Assembly (NCBI GenBank): GCA_023554445.1
Contig: JAMJQQ010000036.1
Location: forward strand, 1 to 64,000
Length of the DNA: 64,000 bases
Reading direction: 5' to 3'
Source of the DNA: Carthagonibacter metallireducens
GTDB lineage: Bacteria > Gemmatimonadota > Gemmatimonadetes > Palauibacterales > Palauibacteraceae
A program made the position numbers and the translations under genes. Positions 62,077-64,000 of this stretch are shown in pieces (positions within the stretch are counted from its first letter, which is position 1; every line of letters begins with the position of its first letter). The notes under the pieces are model-generated. The model was not told the DNA's origin. It saw only the letters and a list, made by a program, of their open reading frames with translations, and did no database searches.

Positions 62077-62105
62077 TTGACAGAAATCGTGGAAACGGCT
62101 ATGAA
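62077..62105 (+). promoter_or_regulatory. Candidate promoter TTGACA-17-TATGAA before yceD
   Basis: A perfect -35 TTGACA (62077-62082) and TATGAA (62100-62105) are 17 bp apart. The -10 overlaps the ATG codons proposed for yceD, so either the start codon is further downstream, the message is leaderless, or this match is chance. It would drive yceD-rpmF-fabD-fabG. Confidence 0.35.
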
Positions 62106-62670
62106 TATGGGCTTCCCGGACCGGCTGCTGGCGCTGGAACGACTCGCGGCCGGCCCCGTCGAACTGTCGGGTCCGCTCCGTGCCGACCGGGAGGCGTGGG
62201 ATCTCGACGACGTGAGCCTCGAGGGCGATCCGCTGATCGACCTTCGGATCGAAGAGACCGGGGACGGAGCGGTCCGGCTTCGAGGGCGGCTCGTGGTCGA
62301 TGTAGAGCAGGAGTGCAGGCGTTGCCTGGACCCGGTTCGATCGCAGGTTGGGCTCGATCTCGATCTGCGATTCGATCCGAACATCGGGCCCGAAGAGGAG
62401 ACCGAGGCGCTGTATGCCCTCGATCCAAAGGTGGCGGAGCTGGATCTGCTGCCTGCGCTGCGCGAAGAACTGCTGCTCGCTCTGCCGGACTTCGCGCTGT
62501 GCCGCGACGGGTGCCGGGGACTGTGTCCGCGGTGTGGTACGAACCGCAACGAGGACGATTGCGACTGCCGGATCGAAGCGACGGACCCGAGATGGGACGC
62601 GCTGCGAGAGAAAATTCCGAGCGAACCGGACGCCGCCACGGGCGCCGGTGACGGTTCGGGCGACGACTGA
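62101..62670 (+). CDS. yceD: YceD family protein (DUF177, 23S rRNA accumulation protein)
   Basis: A 189-aa protein of the DUF177 family, reported in E. coli to influence 23S rRNA accumulation and consistently linked to rpmF. Core: LALERLAAGPVELSGPLR, RLRGRLVVDVEQECRRCLDPV and a C-terminal cysteine cluster (LCRDGCRGLCPRCG ... DDCDC) likely binding zinc. Starts ATG 62101, ATG 62107, GTG 62089 and TTG 62077 are all possible; 62101 has GGAAA about seven bases upstream, while the TTG coincides with a -35 box. It sits 15 bases from rpmF, the conserved order. Confidence 0.8.
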   Translation: MNMGFPDRLLALERLAAGPVELSGPLRADREAWDLDDVSLEGDPLIDLRIEETGDGAVRLRGRLVVDVEQECRRCLDPVRSQVGLDLDLRFDPNIGPEEETEALYALDPKVAELDLLPALREELLLALPDFALCRDGCRGLCPRCGTNRNEDDCDCRIEATDPRWDALREKIPSEPDAATGAGDGSGDD

Positions 62671-62685
62671 TACAGGACGGAATCC

Positions 62686-62868
62686 ATGGCCGTACCGAAG
62701 AGACGGACCTCGAAGCAGCGGAAGCGAAAGCGCCGGGGACACGATGTGGCGGCGGAAACGGCGCATCAGAGTTGCCCGCGCTGCGGCGACCCCAGGCGTC
62801 CCCACCGAGTCTGCCCGACATGCGGACATTATGGAGACCGCGAGGTCGTTCGGACCGAGGAGTTCTAA
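62686..62868 (+). CDS. rpmF: 50S ribosomal protein L32
   Basis: A 60-aa ribosomal protein. It begins MAVPKRRTSKQRKRKRRGHD and carries a zinc-ribbon CPRCGD ... CPTCGHYGDREVV with all four cysteines (the zinc-containing form). AGGA lies about nine bases upstream of ATG 62686. Next gene is fabD, without the plsX and fabH genes that often intervene. Confidence 0.96.
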   Translation: MAVPKRRTSKQRKRKRRGHDVAAETAHQSCPRCGDPRRPHRVCPTCGHYGDREVVRTEEF

Positions 62869-62903
62869 GCGGCCCCGACTCATTGCGCGAAGGGATACAG
62901 GTC

Positions 62904-63842
62904 ATGCGTCTCGCCGTGATGATGCCGGGACAGGGTTCGCAGTTCGTCGGAATGGGCCGGGACCTCGCTGCGACCGATGCCAGGGCGATGGAGCTGTTCC
63001 AGCGGGCAGACGACGCACTGGGCTTCGCACTGAGTCGCGTTTGCTGGGAAGGTCCGGAAGATGAGCTCCGACGGACCGAGAACGCGCAACCGGCCATTCT
63101 GCTGCACTCCACGATAATCTGGTCGCTGTTCCCCGAGCAGATTCGATCCCGGGCGGTGTGCGGCGCAGGGCATTCTCTGGGTGAGTTCTCTGCCTACGTG
63201 GCTGCCGGCTCCCTCAGCCTCGAAGACGCTCTTCGGCTGGTCAGGCGGCGAGGAGAGCTCATGGCCACGTCGGGCGATGAGCGGGCTGGAACGATGGCGG
63301 CCGTCATCGGACTCGACCCGGACGGCGTGGCGGAGGCCTGTCGAAGGGCGTCCAGCGTCGAATCCGTGGTCGTGCCGGCCAACTTCAACGCCCCCGGTCA
63401 GGTCGTGATCAGCGGTGACGTGTCAGCGGTTGAGAGTGCGATGAGCGAAGCCACCGAACTCGGCGCACGCAAGGTCATGCCGCTGAACGTAAGTGGCGCG
63501 TTCCATTCTCCCCTGATGGAGTCCGCGAGGGAGGGGCTGTCTGAGGCCGTCGCTGCAGCCAACCTGCAGAATCCGTCTTTTCCGGTCGTGGCGAATGCCA
63601 CGGCCGCGGCGACTCGCTCGGCGGAGGAAGCCTCCCGACAGCTCGTCGACCAGCTGACCTCACCGGTGCGCTGGGTCGAATCGGTCGCGACTCTCAAGAC
63701 GGAACGCCCGGACCTCTGGGTCGAGCTCGGTCCCGGACGCGTTCTGTGCAACCTCCTCAAACGTATCGATCGCGAACTCGAATCGATGGCAGTGGGATCC
63801 CCGGAACAGATCGTTCAATTCGTGGAGGTCTGCGGTGACTGA
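62904..63842 (+). CDS. fabD: Malonyl-CoA--ACP transacylase
   Basis: A 312-aa fatty-acid synthesis enzyme loading malonate onto ACP. FPGQGSQ-like loop MMPGQGSQFVGMG, nucleophile Ser in GAGHSLGEFSAYVAAG, Arg in LVRRRGELM and catalytic His in VSGAFHSPLME. ATG 62904 has AAGGGA and a spacing of about ten bases. Length (310) is standard. The stop overlaps fabG by eight bases. Confidence 0.95.
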   Translation: MRLAVMMPGQGSQFVGMGRDLAATDARAMELFQRADDALGFALSRVCWEGPEDELRRTENAQPAILLHSTIIWSLFPEQIRSRAVCGAGHSLGEFSAYVAAGSLSLEDALRLVRRRGELMATSGDERAGTMAAVIGLDPDGVAEACRRASSVESVVVPANFNAPGQVVISGDVSAVESAMSEATELGARKVMPLNVSGAFHSPLMESAREGLSEAVAAANLQNPSFPVVANATAAATRSAEEASRQLVDQLTSPVRWVESVATLKTERPDLWVELGPGRVLCNLLKRIDRELESMAVGSPEQIVQFVEVCGD

Positions 63843-64000
63843 GCTCGATGGACAAGTAGCAATCGTTTCGGGTGCCTCCCGGGGGATCGGCGAGGCCATC
63901 GCCCGATCTCTCTCGGAGGCCGGTTGCAGCGTCGCCTGCGTGGCGCGAGACGCCGCGCGGGCTGCCGCGGTCGCGGACACGCTGGAAAGCGAAGGCAGGG
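63835..64000 (+). CDS. fabG: 3-oxoacyl-ACP reductase FabG, N-terminal part (cut by window edge)
   Basis: GTG 63835, with GGAGG six bases upstream, opens a frame that runs to the window edge. The 55 visible residues start MTELDGQVAIVSGASRGIGE, the short-chain dehydrogenase glycine motif, followed by helix IARSLSEAGCSV and VARDAARAAAVADTLESEG. Its overlap with fabD and the locus make fabG the likely identity; other short-chain dehydrogenases cannot be excluded without the catalytic Ser-Tyr-Lys beyond the edge. Confidence 0.85.
   Translation, partial: MTELDGQVAIVSGASRGIGEAIARSLSEAGCSVACVARDAARAAAVADTLESEGR

Overview
The window is GC-rich, gene-dense chromosomal DNA from an aerobic, respiring bacterium. 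Gene content fits Gemmatimonadota best: a lipoprotein-type S46 peptidase, a DUF1028-TPR protein, a D/S-rich TonB-plug outer-membrane protein, a fused NuoCD with a compact NuoG, small acidic proteins of that phylum's style, and promoter -10 elements that recall those of the related Bacteroidota. This is an inference from protein style, not from a marker gene. I saw no rRNA, tRNA, CRISPR array, insertion sequence, prophage or integrase; this is housekeeping backbone rather than an accessory island.

Layout. 1-9.1 kb: start of nhaA (minus strand, cut by the edge), ETF-ubiquinone oxidoreductase, S46 peptidase, aconitase, an acyltransferase and a lipoprotein cyclophilin. 9.1-16.9 kb: ornithine aminotransferase, a tiny membrane ORF, DUF1028-TPR, an 83-aa protein, citrate synthase, isocitrate dehydrogenase and an outer-membrane barrel. 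16.9-27.1 kb: a translationally coupled run yicC-gmk-rpoZ-coaBC-udg-dnaB-radA-ispD-tsaC-LMW phosphatase-aroE-comF. 27.2-33.9 kb: gap-pgk-tpiA, secG, rnhA (minus), carA, sppA, hup. 34.0-42.6 kb: aminotransferase (minus), an unknown gene with moaD-moaE-moaA, an unknown gene, mdh, a membrane protein, an HD-GYP protein, DUF423, and dcd with an alpha/beta hydrolase. 42.7-57.0 kb: the complete 13-gene complex I operon nuoA-B-CD-E-F-G-H-I-J-K-L-M-N. 57.1-64.0 kb: phosphohexomutase, carbamate kinase, sucC-sucD, ndk, yceD-rpmF-fabD and the start of fabG.

The genes fit together as central metabolism. Lower glycolysis (gap, pgk, tpiA) and several TCA steps (gltA, acnA, icd, sucCD, mdh) supply NADH to complex I, while ETF-QO feeds electrons from flavoprotein dehydrogenases into the quinone pool.

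I found no clear new multi-gene system. The most interesting signals are finer: expected catalytic or ligand residues are missing in three otherwise normal enzymes (a cluster cysteine in ETF-QO, the catalytic Glu in RNase HI, the clamp cysteine in CoaBC); a promoter -10 hexamer TANGTT recurs upstream of unrelated genes; a 19-bp palindrome sits on one of those promoters; a terminator hairpin lies at the predicted +1 of secG; and radA probably starts at a CTG overlapping the dnaB stop.
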